This document shows, piece by piece, positions 45,442 through 54,260 of a stretch of 64,000 bases of DNA. Each line of letters opens with the position of its first letter. Position 1 is the first letter of the stretch. The stretch is from the NCBI GenBank assembly GCA_024103005.1, contig JAGFJA010000027.1:1-64000 (forward strand), in the 5' to 3' direction. The notes below the pieces were generated by a model that was not told the DNA's origin, ran no database searches, and saw only the letters and a program-made list of their open reading frames with translations. The stretch comes from Saprospiraceae bacterium (GTDB lineage Bacteria > Bacteroidota > Bacteroidia > Chitinophagales > Saprospiraceae). A program made the translations under genes and the position numbers.

Positions 45442-47334
45442 ATGATTCGTTTCTTGGTTTTTTTTGCAATTTTTGGTTTTCCTATAGCGTCAATAGGTCA
45501 GATAAAAGAAAATAATTTGCAGGAAGTGGTGATTACCTCTTCTTTTAACAAAGCATCTTCCGACGGGGCCTTCGTAATACAGTATAAACCTGATTCCAAT
45601 TACATCCTGACAGATAAGACTTCCGCAGAAGTTCTGCAAGAAGATGGAATTTATCTAAAAGCATATAACAGCGGTGGTCTTGTAACTGCCGGCAACAGGG
45701 GTTTCGGGGCTAGTCAGACCCGTGTATTCTGGAATGGATTTATGGTCAATAGTCCTCTCAACGGAACGATGGACCTTAACTTACTGGGTATCCATCCGGC
45801 ATCGTCGCTCATTATATTCAATAAGTCAAATAGTCCGGTCGAAGGAAATATTTCCGGACCTGGTGGAAGTATATGGATTTATGATCAAATTCCTCAAGGT
45901 AATGAATCATTGCGATTTGCCCTTGCCGCAGGTTCATTTTCTACCTTTAAAGGCAGTGGAAGCTACACTTTCAGATCTGACATCTTTAGGAATCACTCGA
46001 GAGTTAGTGTATTGGCTTCAGAAAATGATTATAAATACAGACCGGTGATCGGATTTAATTTGCCTAAACAGAAACTGGCCAATGCGGATGTCAAACAGAT
46101 TAGCCTGAATAATTCTACTCAGGTGGTTTTGCCCCGATTGAAACTGGATATAAGGCTCAACTATAATCGCGCTCAGCGGGGAATTCCTCCGCCAATCACG
46201 GCAAGTGATCCAATATCTTTTCAACTGGATGAATCCTTTAAAGCAGGTATTTCCGGTCAGCATTATTTCAACGGCCACTCCGGGATTTCATTTAATGCGG
46301 GATACCTTTTTGATATCCTCCATTATTTTCCGATCCGGGAAGTTAAGTCGTCGTTAAATTATTATGTCACTTCAATCCCGGTATCGCTCCGTTGGGAATA
46401 CCGAAAATGGAATCATGCCCTGAATTTTCACCTTAACCAGACAGCTTACCATGTAAACAGCTCTGAGATTGTGACCCCGGATGAACACCTCACTGTGGGA
46501 ACTCTTGAGTTGAAACGGGATGATGATAAAGTATTTGATTACGGAATGAATGTGCAGCAGATGCTTAGAAACGGAGAATGGATTAAACCTTCTTACAGGA
46601 TTTACGTAGGCTCGCGTCCCGGAAAAAATTTGAACGTAACACTTGCCTATGCGGTTACAAAGCAACTCGCAACCCTTAATGACAGATATTGGCCAATTTC
46701 CGGCAATCCTGACCTCTTGACAGAGACCGACCGTTCAATTGAACTGGTATTGAGGTATAAAAATACTTTTATAAATGGGCTTGCAACCCGGTCAAAAATT
46801 GCCCTTTTTCACAATCAGGTTGACGATTGGATTGCATGGATTCAAGTCGCAGGCGACTTTTGGCGACCATTTAATGTGCAGAAAGTGAAATCATTGGGGC
46901 TTGATCTGAACAGTAAGTGGGATTATAAAATAAATGAAAAGGCTGCCATGGGTATAAATTATAATCTGAATCTTTCCAATCCTGTTGTAACCCGGAGATA
47001 CCAGGGAGGTATAGCTCAAGTGGGTAAGAGGTTGATTTACGTACCTTTGTGTCAACAATCTGTTGCTGCTCAACTGACCTATGGCAGGTTTTCTTTAAGA
47101 CCGTCATTGAGGTATGCATCTTCGAGATATACGACCGCTGACAACTCCATTGATTATGCGCTGGATCCTTATGTTCTGGTAGATTGTGAGTTAAATTATA
47201 CGCTTAAAATCAGGAAAGCAAGAATTAATACCATGTTTAAAGTTGAAAATATATTTGATTATGCTTACGAAATGATTGCCTATCGGCCTATGCCGGGGAG
47301 ATATTTTGAACTGGGGTTTGGTGTGGGGTTGTAG
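45442..47334 (+). CDS. TonB-dependent outer membrane receptor
   Basis: 630 residues from the ATG at 45442; a TTG one codon earlier is less likely. Signal peptide to about residue 20. There is a short TonB-box-like segment (NLQEVVITSSF), then a plug domain at about 35-145 (TSAEVLQEDGIYLKAYNSGG, GASQTRVFWNGFMVNSP, GGSIWIYDQ) and a 22-strand beta-barrel ending in an aromatic strand (RYFELGFGVGL). There is no carboxypeptidase-like regulatory domain and no SusD partner, so it resembles BtuB/siderophore-type receptors rather than SusC. The ligand is unknown. Confidence 0.92.
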   Translation: MIRFLVFFAIFGFPIASIGQIKENNLQEVVITSSFNKASSDGAFVIQYKPDSNYILTDKTSAEVLQEDGIYLKAYNSGGLVTAGNRGFGASQTRVFWNGFMVNSPLNGTMDLNLLGIHPASSLIIFNKSNSPVEGNISGPGGSIWIYDQIPQGNESLRFALAAGSFSTFKGSGSYTFRSDIFRNHSRVSVLASENDYKYRPVIGFNLPKQKLANADVKQISLNNSTQVVLPRLKLDIRLNYNRAQRGIPPPITASDPISFQLDESFKAGISGQHYFNGHSGISFNAGYLFDILHYFPIREVKSSLNYYVTSIPVSLRWEYRKWNHALNFHLNQTAYHVNSSEIVTPDEHLTVGTLELKRDDDKVFDYGMNVQQMLRNGEWIKPSYRIYVGSRPGKNLNVTLAYAVTKQLATLNDRYWPISGNPDLLTETDRSIELVLRYKNTFINGLATRSKIALFHNQVDDWIAWIQVAGDFWRPFNVQKVKSLGLDLNSKWDYKINEKAAMGINYNLNLSNPVVTRRYQGGIAQVGKRLIYVPLCQQSVAAQLTYGRFSLRPSLRYASSRYTTADNSIDYALDPYVLVDCELNYTLKIRKARINTMFKVENIFDYAYEMIAYRPMPGRYFELGFGVGL

Positions 47335-47360
47335 CATAGTATTTTACTTAAGATTCTGCG

Positions 47361-47655
47361 TAACGATTTAATGAAGGAATTTGTTTGGAAAGAGCTTGTA
47401 ACGCGTCGTTTGGTGGCTTCGCAGTTAGATGGGTTTACGCCTGTTTGATTCCCGGACTTTATTATTACTAAAGCGCCTGAGGTTGGGACTTTAGGGTTAA
47501 TCCAAAGGGAATTACAGTCTGAATATTGTCAGAAATTTCATATATAAACATAAACTATTTATAATTAACGTTTTAAGCATTTATATATAATGAATTTATA
47601 CGCTGTGTTATTCTGATTATCTTATTGTTGCTGGCTCCGAAACTTTAAATAATGA
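47361..47655. repeat. Diverged intergenic repeat, copy B (partner at 19832-20163)
   Basis: Aligns with copy A, given there, in the same relative orientation. It starts 27 bases after the TonB receptor stop; copy A starts 50 bases after its upstream stop. One frame of the first block reads KELVTRRLVASQLDG, against KELILRRSKASLFER in copy A, so the blocks may be relics of a coding sequence or of a transcribed element. Confidence 0.7.
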
Positions 47656-47789
47656 GTAAAATCGGTGCGTCATTGCATTCATTTCCTATAAATTATTTCC
47701 CGGCATTTGTATTTGATTTTCATCCGGGTCGATTTTGAATAAACTATTTTCTTTTCGCCTTGTTCCCGAAGCGTATAAATGATGATTTT

Positions 47790-49379
47790 ATGAATTGTCT
47801 GAAAGTGCCTTTCAACCAAATAATTCAATTCAGTGCCTTTGATCACCTGTATGCTGACAAGCCGGAGTTGTTTAGCGAACTTATTCCTCACTTTCCACGG
47901 ATAGAAGCCATACGGAATGTGATAGAAGAAAGGATAGCAGCAGGTTTTAACAGGGAGAGAATTTATGAGCTGTTTAAAGAACAGTATGAAAAACTTGGGC
48001 TTACCGGAAGGAATTCTCTGATAGAATCTTTGAAAGAAAGAAATACGTATGCCATAGTGACGGCTCATCAGCCCTTGTTGTTTGGTGGTCCCTTATATTT
48101 TCTGACTAAAATTGTTTCTGTCATTAAGCTGGCTGAACAGGCAAAATCCGCCTTTCCGGAATATAATTTTTTGCCTGTGTATTATATTGGCGGTGAGGAT
48201 CATGACCTTGAAGAATGTAATCATACTACGGTTTTTGGAAAAAAAATAATCTGGGAGACCGTTCAATCCGGACCGGTAGGCAGGATGACGACGGATGATA
48301 TGCAAGATGTCGTCAGTCAATTGTGTGAGATTTTGGGAAATGGTGCCAATGCTGAAGAATTGAAACGAATTATCAGAGAGGCGTATCAGCCGGGACGAAC
48401 AGTTAATGAAGCAGTAATTTATTTTGTGAATCATCTCTTTGCCGATTTGCCTCTACTCATACTTGATGCAGACCAAAAATCAGCGAAAAGAGGTTTTATA
48501 GATGTGATAAAAAAGGAAATTTTCGATAGTGTCGCTCAGCGCTTAGTGTTAAAGCAACAGGAGAAAATGGACGGAATCGGACTGAAACCTCAAGCGTTTG
48601 TGCGTCCCATCAACTTTTTTTATTTTTCACAGGAAGGCAGGAACAGGATTGAAAGAAAGACGGAAGAATTTGAGGTAGTAAATACCGGCATACGGTTCAA
48701 TATGAGACAGATGGAAGACGAAATAGAGTGTTATCCAGAGAGGTTTAGCCCCAATGTCATCATGAGACCATTGTATCAGGATTATCTGTTGCCCACAGTT
48801 GCCTACGTGGGTGGAGGTGGAGAATTGGCTTATTGGTCAGACAGGAAATTGCTATTCGAATATTTTGGCATTCCGATGCCCGTCCTTGTGCGTCGCGACA
48901 GTTTTATGATAGCAGATCAGTCATCCCTTAAAAAGCTGGACAAGATTAAAATCAGAATAGAAGACTTATTAAAGGAAGAAAATGTCCTAAAGTCTGAATT
49001 TCTGGCTAGACAAGCGGAGGTTCCCCTTTCCTTCGGTGAAGAATCAAAAGCGCTGGCGCAGTTAATTGAGCAAATTCAGGCAAAAGTAAGCCAAATAGAC
49101 CCTTCCCTTCATGGTTATGTCGGCTCGGAGACAAGTTCATTTTTTAAATCGCTTAATCATATCGAAACCAGGGTCAGAAAATCTTTGACCGGAAAACATG
49201 AGGTTGAATTGCAGCAATTGCATAGCCTTTATGAAAAATTCTTTCCCGGTAACAGTCTTCAGGAACGTCAGGAAAGTTTCCTGAGTTTTTGCGTCATGTA
49301 TGGACGGGAGTTTATAGCAAAGTTAAAAGAATGTGCTGATCCTCTTGACTTTATGTTTAAGATAGTCTTGCCTGAATAG
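47790..49379 (+). CDS. bshC: Putative cysteine ligase BshC, bacillithiol biosynthesis
   Basis: 529 residues from the ATG at 47790; a TTG ten codons upstream is less likely given the family's length. BshC adds cysteine to glucosaminyl-malate, the last step of bacillithiol synthesis. Recognisable elements: AIVTAHQPLLFGGPLYFLTKIVS, the active-site-like PVYYIGGEDHDLEECNH, FVRPINFFYF, NVIMRPLYQDYLLPTVAYVGGGGELAYW and a C-terminal coiled coil (about 385-500). bshA and bshB are elsewhere. The assignment is secure, and bacillithiol as main thiol fits Bacteroidota. Confidence 0.95.
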   Translation: MNCLKVPFNQIIQFSAFDHLYADKPELFSELIPHFPRIEAIRNVIEERIAAGFNRERIYELFKEQYEKLGLTGRNSLIESLKERNTYAIVTAHQPLLFGGPLYFLTKIVSVIKLAEQAKSAFPEYNFLPVYYIGGEDHDLEECNHTTVFGKKIIWETVQSGPVGRMTTDDMQDVVSQLCEILGNGANAEELKRIIREAYQPGRTVNEAVIYFVNHLFADLPLLILDADQKSAKRGFIDVIKKEIFDSVAQRLVLKQQEKMDGIGLKPQAFVRPINFFYFSQEGRNRIERKTEEFEVVNTGIRFNMRQMEDEIECYPERFSPNVIMRPLYQDYLLPTVAYVGGGGELAYWSDRKLLFEYFGIPMPVLVRRDSFMIADQSSLKKLDKIKIRIEDLLKEENVLKSEFLARQAEVPLSFGEESKALAQLIEQIQAKVSQIDPSLHGYVGSETSSFFKSLNHIETRVRKSLTGKHEVELQQLHSLYEKFFPGNSLQERQESFLSFCVMYGREFIAKLKECADPLDFMFKIVLPE

Positions 49380-49382
49380 CAT

Positions 49383-50234
49383 TTATTTTACTCCAAGCAT
49401 ACTAAACATATTTTCCAGGGTGTTTTTAAGGTCTTTTCGATTGACGATGGCGTCGAGAAATCCATTTTCAAGTGTAGATTCAGAGGTCTGAAAACCAGCA
49501 GGCAGGTCGCGCTTAATGGTTTCCCGGATGACACGAGGTCCTGCAAAGCCTATCAAAGCCTTAGGTTCGGCGATATTGAGATCACCCAGCATGGCAAAAG
49601 AAGCGGTTACACCGCCGGTTGTCGGGTCGGTCATCAGGGAGATATAAGGTAATCCGGCATCTGACAGCAGGGTAAGCATAGCAGATGTCTTGGCCAGTTG
49701 CATGAGTGAAAAAGCGGATTCCATCATACGGGCACCGCCACTTTTTGAAATGATGAGTAGGGCAGTTCTGTGCTTGATACAGTACTCTATTGCTAAGGCA
49801 ATTTTTTCGCCAACTACAGAACCCATAGAGCCTCCGATAAATGCAAAGTCCATGCATGCAATGGTCAGAGGTATGTTAAATTCACCTATATGTCCGGTAG
49901 CTACCGCTAAGGCATCGACCAGTTTGGTTTTTTTCTGAGCTTCATCCAGCCTGTCCTTATATGGTTTTAAATCGACAAAATTCAGAAAGTCTTCAGAAAC
50001 AATATTGGTAAATAACTCAGTATATCCAGGATTGAGGATGATTGAGAAATATTCTTTAGAGCCGATCCTGGCATGGTAATCACATTTAGGGCACTTGTAA
50101 AAGTTTTCCCTGAATTCCTTCATGGTACTTGCTTCCTTACATTCTTTACACTTATACCATAAGCCGTCAGGAGTTTCTTTTTTATTCTTGGTGGTGGTCT
50201 GAATACCTTCTTTTAATCTCTTAAACCAGCTCAT
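49383..50234 (-). CDS. accD: Acetyl-CoA carboxylase carboxyltransferase subunit beta
   Basis: 283 residues. The N-terminal zinc finger has four cysteines (YKCKECKEAS and FYKCPKCDYH). A crotonase-like carboxyltransferase domain follows, with SGGARMMESAFSLMQLAKTSA, TDPTTGGVTASFAMLGD and GFAGPRVIRETI. With AccA it forms the carboxyltransferase that makes malonyl-CoA for fatty-acid synthesis; accA is not adjacent. It ends 3 bases from the convergent bshC stop. Confidence 0.97.
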   Translation of the reverse strand: MSWFKRLKEGIQTTTKNKKETPDGLWYKCKECKEASTMKEFRENFYKCPKCDYHARIGSKEYFSIILNPGYTELFTNIVSEDFLNFVDLKPYKDRLDEAQKKTKLVDALAVATGHIGEFNIPLTIACMDFAFIGGSMGSVVGEKIALAIEYCIKHRTALLIISKSGGARMMESAFSLMQLAKTSAMLTLLSDAGLPYISLMTDPTTGGVTASFAMLGDLNIAEPKALIGFAGPRVIRETIKRDLPAGFQTSESTLENGFLDAIVNRKDLKNTLENMFSMLGVK

Positions 50235-50317
50235 ATCTTTTTAATCCTATACTGAAATTTGGTTTGGTACCATTGCCCGGAATACGTACTTTTTAAAAAT
50301 ACATTCCTATTGCGGCA

Positions 50318-50325
50318 CAAAAATA
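50318..50325 (-). promoter_or_regulatory. Bacteroidota -7 promoter element for accD
   Basis: Minus-strand TATTTTTG, an exact TAnnTTTG match, 83 bases before the accD ATG. Confidence 0.4.
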
Positions 50326-50538
50326 CTAATTTTTATCAATGAGGTAACTATCTATTGAAAAGGAATTATACCGGGCTACGGTTTGACATATAATTGTAAC
50401 CTTAATATTAAAATAATTTCAATTCAGTTAATATATTATAGTTTATAAAAATTATATATTTATAAATATAAGATAAATAGCGAATTAATAAAAAGTTTGA
50501 GTTTGGAATAAAATAGTTATTTCGGAATTGTAAAGTTT

Positions 50539-50546
50539 TATCTTTG
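50539..50546 (+). promoter_or_regulatory. Bacteroidota -7 promoter element for dapB
   Basis: TATCTTTG, an exact TAnnTTTG match, 45 bases before the dapB ATG at 50592. Confidence 0.45.
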
Positions 50547-50591
50547 TAAAATAATGATCATCAGACATATCGTTTAAGTTATTTTTAAAAT

Positions 50592-51314
50592 ATGAGGGCA
50601 GCAATAATTGGTTATGGTAAAATGGGCAGAATGATTGAGTCTATTCTGTCAGAGCGAGGACATTCAGTTTCTTTTAAAATAAATGAAGAAAATGCCTCTG
50701 AGATACATCTTGTCTTACCGGAAAATACCGATGTATGCATTGAGTTTACCCATCCGGAGGCTGCCGTTGCCAACCTGTCTATTCTGATCAACAATGGGTT
50801 GCCTGTTGTGTGCGGAACGACGGGATGGTATGACAGGCTTGAAGAAATCCATCACTTGGTAGAGAAGAAGAATACTTCCTTAGTCACTGCTTCTAATTTC
50901 AGCATCGGAGTCAATCTGTTTTTTGAAGCGGCAAGACAGTTGGCTGCCTTGATGCATGGTTCAGGTTATGCTGTCCGAATTAATGAATCACACCATACAG
51001 AGAAGAAAGATGCTCCAAGTGGCACGGCTATTACGCTTTCTGAGGAAGTAAGATCTGTTTATTCTGAATTTGAAGGATTTCAGTTAAACGCTGAGGAATT
51101 GCCGAACAAGATACCTGTATATGCATATCGGATACCGGATGAGCCGGGTACACATGAACTGATTTTTCGCAATGAAATTGATGAAATCATGCTCCGCCAT
51201 GTGGCATTCAATCGCAAAGGATTTGCCATGGGTGCCGTTATAGCCGCCGAATACATCCACAATAAAAAGGGGATATTTCATATCAGGGATATTTTAAAAT
51301 CTATCGCCGGATGA
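50592..51314 (+). CDS. dapB: 4-hydroxy-tetrahydrodipicolinate reductase
   Basis: 240 residues. Lysine/meso-diaminopimelate pathway enzyme using NAD(P)H. N-terminal Rossmann motif AAIIGYGKMGRMIE, the CGTTGWY loop, SNFSIGVNLFFE, the DapB signature ESHHTEKKDAPSGTA and GTHELIFRNEIDEIMLRH. The short length is normal for the Bacteroidota form. It provides meso-DAP for peptidoglycan. Confidence 0.97.
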   Translation: MRAAIIGYGKMGRMIESILSERGHSVSFKINEENASEIHLVLPENTDVCIEFTHPEAAVANLSILINNGLPVVCGTTGWYDRLEEIHHLVEKKNTSLVTASNFSIGVNLFFEAARQLAALMHGSGYAVRINESHHTEKKDAPSGTAITLSEEVRSVYSEFEGFQLNAEELPNKIPVYAYRIPDEPGTHELIFRNEIDEIMLRHVAFNRKGFAMGAVIAAEYIHNKKGIFHIRDILKSIAG

Positions 51315-51417
51315 TATCCTTTTTCATCTTGTATAAAATGCTGCAATAACCCGGATGTATGGGACGCCAGAAGAACAAGGAGGAAGGTACTATTGGTATT
51401 AAATACATTTTTTTACC

Positions 51418-52914
51418 TCATAGCTTAATAAATTTAGCTATGGCACCCGTATTTTCGAATAAAATAAAATAGATGCCTGACGAATACGATGCCACATTGA
51501 GCGTGGTAAGTTGACTTTCTATCTTTGCAGTATGAACTTCTCTTCCTGTGGAATCAAAGACTTTAAATTTTCCTTTTGTCCATTTTTCATTTCCTGAAAT
51601 ATACACAATATCATTCACTGGGTTTGGGAAGACTTGTATTTGTTTATGCTCTATGGCACCATAATTACTTAAAACATAATCTTTGACCAACTCACCACAT
51701 TCAAATCCGGGACATCCATCAGCACCAAGCTTCACAGCCCAAAGATGAGAATATACCTTAGTGTTCTCACCTTCTTTATATGTTTTTAAACATAAACCAA
51801 AAGCATAGATATATCCATCTATGTTCTCGAATGTTTTATTAAATTCTGAAAAATGGAATTCTAAATCTTGCCGATCAGAATACTGTCTGTCCCATAAAAT
51901 CTCACCGTTTCGATTGAGCCTTACCAGCCATCCAGCGTCCCCTTCCGATTCTTTAGTAGATTTAAAACCTGCAAGTAATATGTCTGAATTTTTAAGTATT
52001 GTAATATCAAGAAAACCACTGTTGTATGGGTTTCTAAACTCATGCTGCCAGAGTATTTTTCCTTGGGCATCCAACCGAAATACGATTGGGAAAAATTGGT
52101 TTGCTTGGTGATCAGTAACCTTTGAGTCGGTATAACCTGTTACTATCAACTCATCACCATCCAATGCAACATTGACAGGTAAAAAGCGAAAGGACTGATG
52201 CTCGAAGCAATGCTCCCAGATTTTATTAAAATTCTTATCCATCTTTGTTATATAATGTACGATGGCATAAGATTCATTAATAACGGTATCTGTCATTCCT
52301 ACCATGTAAATATACTTTTCATCCGCAATAATTCTGGTTATATCCGCTAATTTTGGATTATTTACATACACCGTATTGATAAAGTCTAAATCAGGAGTAT
52401 ATAAATCTATTCTATACTTTGAAAGTTCTTTTGATCGGTTGGAATAGACATAGAGGGTATCTCCAAAAATAGAAATCCCGTCGCTTGCCAATTTATTAAT
52501 AACGCTACTGCGGTATAATTGCTTGACTTTTTTGTCTAATATCTTGTTCTGTTGTACATCTACACGCCTGATTAATGTGGTATCCAAAAGATTGTAATCT
52601 TGATCAACCACCACCATACTTTTGTACATATAATTGCGCTTTGTTGCTTGTGTATATAGGGTATTGGTCAAATAAAACGGGTAATAATCGTGGCGGACAC
52701 ATGTCATATTTGTGTCTAAAACGGCATACCCGCCACTTTGGAATCCATTTTTCGAATAACCGATATTCATATAAAATGTGTCTTTGTAAAAATGTACATT
52801 AAAAATACCTTGAGCAGTATCGGTCCTTAGTTTGAATATTTTATTAAAACACACTTGGCTCTTTAACGGTGTGAAGTATAAGAGTAGTAGGAAGGATAGA
52901 AAACAAGACTTCAT
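51418..52914 (-). CDS. Secreted beta-propeller-like protein with T9SS type A sorting domain
   Basis: 498 residues. Signal peptide ending LKSQ. The middle (about 30-410) is made of repeated strands with D-G-D/N-G-E-I-L-W-D and W-x-V-K-L elements (GKILWQHEF, GEILWDRQY), like delta-60/PQQ-type surface propellers. The C-terminal domain IQVFPNPVNDIVYISG ... YSSGIYFILF ... AKFIKL is a T9SS sorting signal. No catalytic residues were recognised. It lies 65 bases downstream of the phase-off T9SS gene, with a terminator between them. Confidence 0.85.
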   Translation of the reverse strand: MKSCFLSFLLLLYFTPLKSQVCFNKIFKLRTDTAQGIFNVHFYKDTFYMNIGYSKNGFQSGGYAVLDTNMTCVRHDYYPFYLTNTLYTQATKRNYMYKSMVVVDQDYNLLDTTLIRRVDVQQNKILDKKVKQLYRSSVINKLASDGISIFGDTLYVYSNRSKELSKYRIDLYTPDLDFINTVYVNNPKLADITRIIADEKYIYMVGMTDTVINESYAIVHYITKMDKNFNKIWEHCFEHQSFRFLPVNVALDGDELIVTGYTDSKVTDHQANQFFPIVFRLDAQGKILWQHEFRNPYNSGFLDITILKNSDILLAGFKSTKESEGDAGWLVRLNRNGEILWDRQYSDRQDLEFHFSEFNKTFENIDGYIYAFGLCLKTYKEGENTKVYSHLWAVKLGADGCPGFECGELVKDYVLSNYGAIEHKQIQVFPNPVNDIVYISGNEKWTKGKFKVFDSTGREVHTAKIESQLTTLNVASYSSGIYFILFENTGAIAKFIKL

Positions 52915-52925
52915 GATGCAGATAT

Positions 52926-52969
52926 TTAAAAAGAGGTAGGATTGGGAGATCTATCCTATTCCCACCTCT
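52926..52969 (-). terminator. Terminator after the phase-variable T9SS gene
   Basis: An imperfect 15-bp stem (52932-52946 with 52955-52969, including AGAGGT/ACCTCT ends) runs into a T5 tract on the minus strand. It starts 11 bases after the stop at 52980. Confidence 0.65.
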
Positions 52970-52979
52970 AAAAGATGAA

Positions 52980-53578
52980 TTAATTTTTTACCAACTTAAC
53001 AGAATAAAGCTTATCTAAGCCATTAAACTGAATAATATAAACTCCTGATTGAAGTTTTTGAGTGTCTATGCCGATTTCATTCTTTCCTTTAACTATATTC
53101 ACTATGTTAGAAATCAGGATTTTACCGGTTAAATCATATAAATCTAAGGTGGTGGAGTATGAATGTTTGCTGTCAAACTCCAATGTGGTGAAACCAGAAG
53201 TTGGATTGGGTATAAGTAAGAGTTTTGAATCATGGGAATCGGTTTTTTGTCTATATTCTTCTTCTCCAAAAATATATTCTACAGGTGCAAAACTTCTTCC
53301 ATAAAGCATTGCCAGAACCCCCTGAGCATAGACCCTGCTCGGAAAGGTAGTGGATGCGATACCTTCTAGGAATAGACTATCCTGATATGTGATGGCTTCC
53401 CTGCCTATGGTTGCAAAATCAAGGTTGATTTCTTGCACTTGCCTAAAAATATTGTCATTGGCGATCATTGTATTAAAAGAAAATAAAAGCAAGAAAATTA
53501 AAAATAATTGTTTGAAATTGTTTGAAATTGTTTGAAATTGTTTGAAATTGTTTGAAATTGTTTGAAATTGTTTTTCAT
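52980..53578 (-). pseudogene. Short T9SS-secreted protein; signal peptide frame-shifted by a 10-bp tandem repeat (putatively phase-variable, OFF here)
   Basis: The body (52980 to about 53500) is open and encodes about 170 residues: a short N-terminal region, FPSRVYAQGVLAMLYGRSFAPVEYIFGEEEY, and a type A T9SS sorting domain (LLLIPNPTSGFTTLEF ... LQSGVYIIQF ... VKLVKN). Upstream on the minus strand, an ATG at 53578 starts M-K-N-N-F-K; then come six copies of a 10-bp unit, then L-F-L-I-F-L-L-L-L-F-S-F-N-T. If only one unit is kept, MKNNFKQLFLIFLLLLFSFN reads in frame as an excellent signal peptide. With six, translation stops after 26 residues. In-frame copy numbers are 1, 4 and 7. The passenger is almost absent, as if this were the C-terminal stub of a larger T9SS protein. 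The role is unknown. Confidence 0.8.
53511..53570. repeat. Six tandem copies of TTTGAAATTG (10 bp) in a signal-peptide coding region
   Basis: Six perfect units with no mismatch, plus a partial unit (AATTG) at the 53506-53510 side. Position and frame: the repeat begins 8 coding bases after the ATG at 53578 on the minus strand. Perfect identity implies recent slippage. Confidence 0.97.
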
Positions 53579-53599
53579 TATATTTTATTTTTATATCTA

Positions 53600-53607
53600 C
53601 AAATATA
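53600..53607 (-). promoter_or_regulatory. Bacteroidota -7 promoter element for the phase-variable T9SS gene
   Basis: Minus-strand TATATTTG matches TAnnTTTG exactly, 21 bases before the ATG at 53578. A TTG about 15 bases upstream is a possible -33 element. A promoter facing the repeat supports expression from the ATG at 53578. Confidence 0.5.
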
Positions 53608-53766
53608 CAAATAATATTGTATCAACGCAATATTTGTAAAAATAAAATAGCGATTACAAATCACAAAGGCAAATTTCAATAACATTGGAATGGGCTTTAA
53701 TTAGTGCCATCGTCGGTCCAATGTAAGGCCTGAAACTATTTGTTCGTTTTGTATGTTTTATTTACG

Positions 53767-54143
53767 GTCTTGAGTTGTACTTCGTCGCGCACCAACGAGT
53801 TGGTGTGAGGAAAGTCCGGGCAACAAAGAGCAGCGTACCACCTAACGGGTGGGTCCCGAAATACTTTTGGGAACAGATAGTGTCACAGAAAAGATACCGC
53901 CTATGACTTAGCGTCATGGGTAAGGGTGAAAATGTGCGGTAAGAGCGCACACGGTGGAGTGGTAACATTTCGCTGCGACAAACCTTACGTGTTGAAATGC
54001 CAAGTATATCCGACCGTCTCGGAAGAGACTCAGTGTGGCTCGCATGAAGTTGGAGGGGTAGGCAGTAAGGAGCCGTCTGGTGACAGCCGGTCAAGATAAA
54101 TGACGGAGCAAAGTACAGAATCCGGCTTATTGCAAGTTGAGAC
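53767..54143 (+). ncRNA. rnpB: RNase P RNA (class A)
   Basis: The catalytic RNA that matures tRNA 5' ends. Universal core elements are present in order: GAGGAAAGTCCGGGC (CR-I, 53807-53821), ACAGATAG, CCGCC, GGTAAGGGTGAAA with TGCGGTAAGAGCGCAC (the CR-II/III region), and ACAGAATCCGGCTTA (CR-V, 54115-54129). Helix P1 can be formed by GTCTTGA (53767-53773) and TTGAGAC (54137-54143), which sets the ends; length is about 377 nt, usual for bacterial A-type. A near-consensus -7 element TATGTTTT lies at 53752-53759. Confidence 0.96.
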
Positions 54144-54174
54144 TATGATGGGGCAGGATATCTTTGCCTTATTA

Positions 54175-54209
54175 CAAAAAAGAAAGTCCGCTGTTTTGGC
54201 GGACTTTCT
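54175..54209 (-). terminator. Terminator after the beta-barrel gene
   Basis: A perfect 11-bp stem, AGAAAGTCCGC (54181-54191) with GCGGACTTTCT (54199-54209). On the minus strand it is followed by T6. It lies 52 bases after the stop of the minus-strand barrel gene. On the plus strand it has no T-tract but could still mark the end of rnpB. Confidence 0.8.
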
Positions 54210-54260
54210 GATATATATCGGTTATTATTGAGCTAATGCTTATGGGCGGATGGAATAAGA

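Larger units (their letters stand above)
50235..50591. other. Divergent intergenic region between accD and dapB
   Basis: About 357 very AT-rich bases. Holds back-to-back promoters for accD and dapB (listed separately). No ORF or structured RNA was seen. Confidence 0.5.

Noticed and set aside
53511..53570. The tandem repeat as a CRISPR array or phage-type repeat
   Set aside because: The units are 10 bp and directly adjacent with no spacers and no cas genes nearby; it is a simple-sequence repeat within a coding region.
53762..54094. A 110-residue open frame on the minus strand
   Set aside because: It lies wholly within the RNase P RNA gene on the opposite strand and encodes Arg/His/Ser-rich, non-family sequence.
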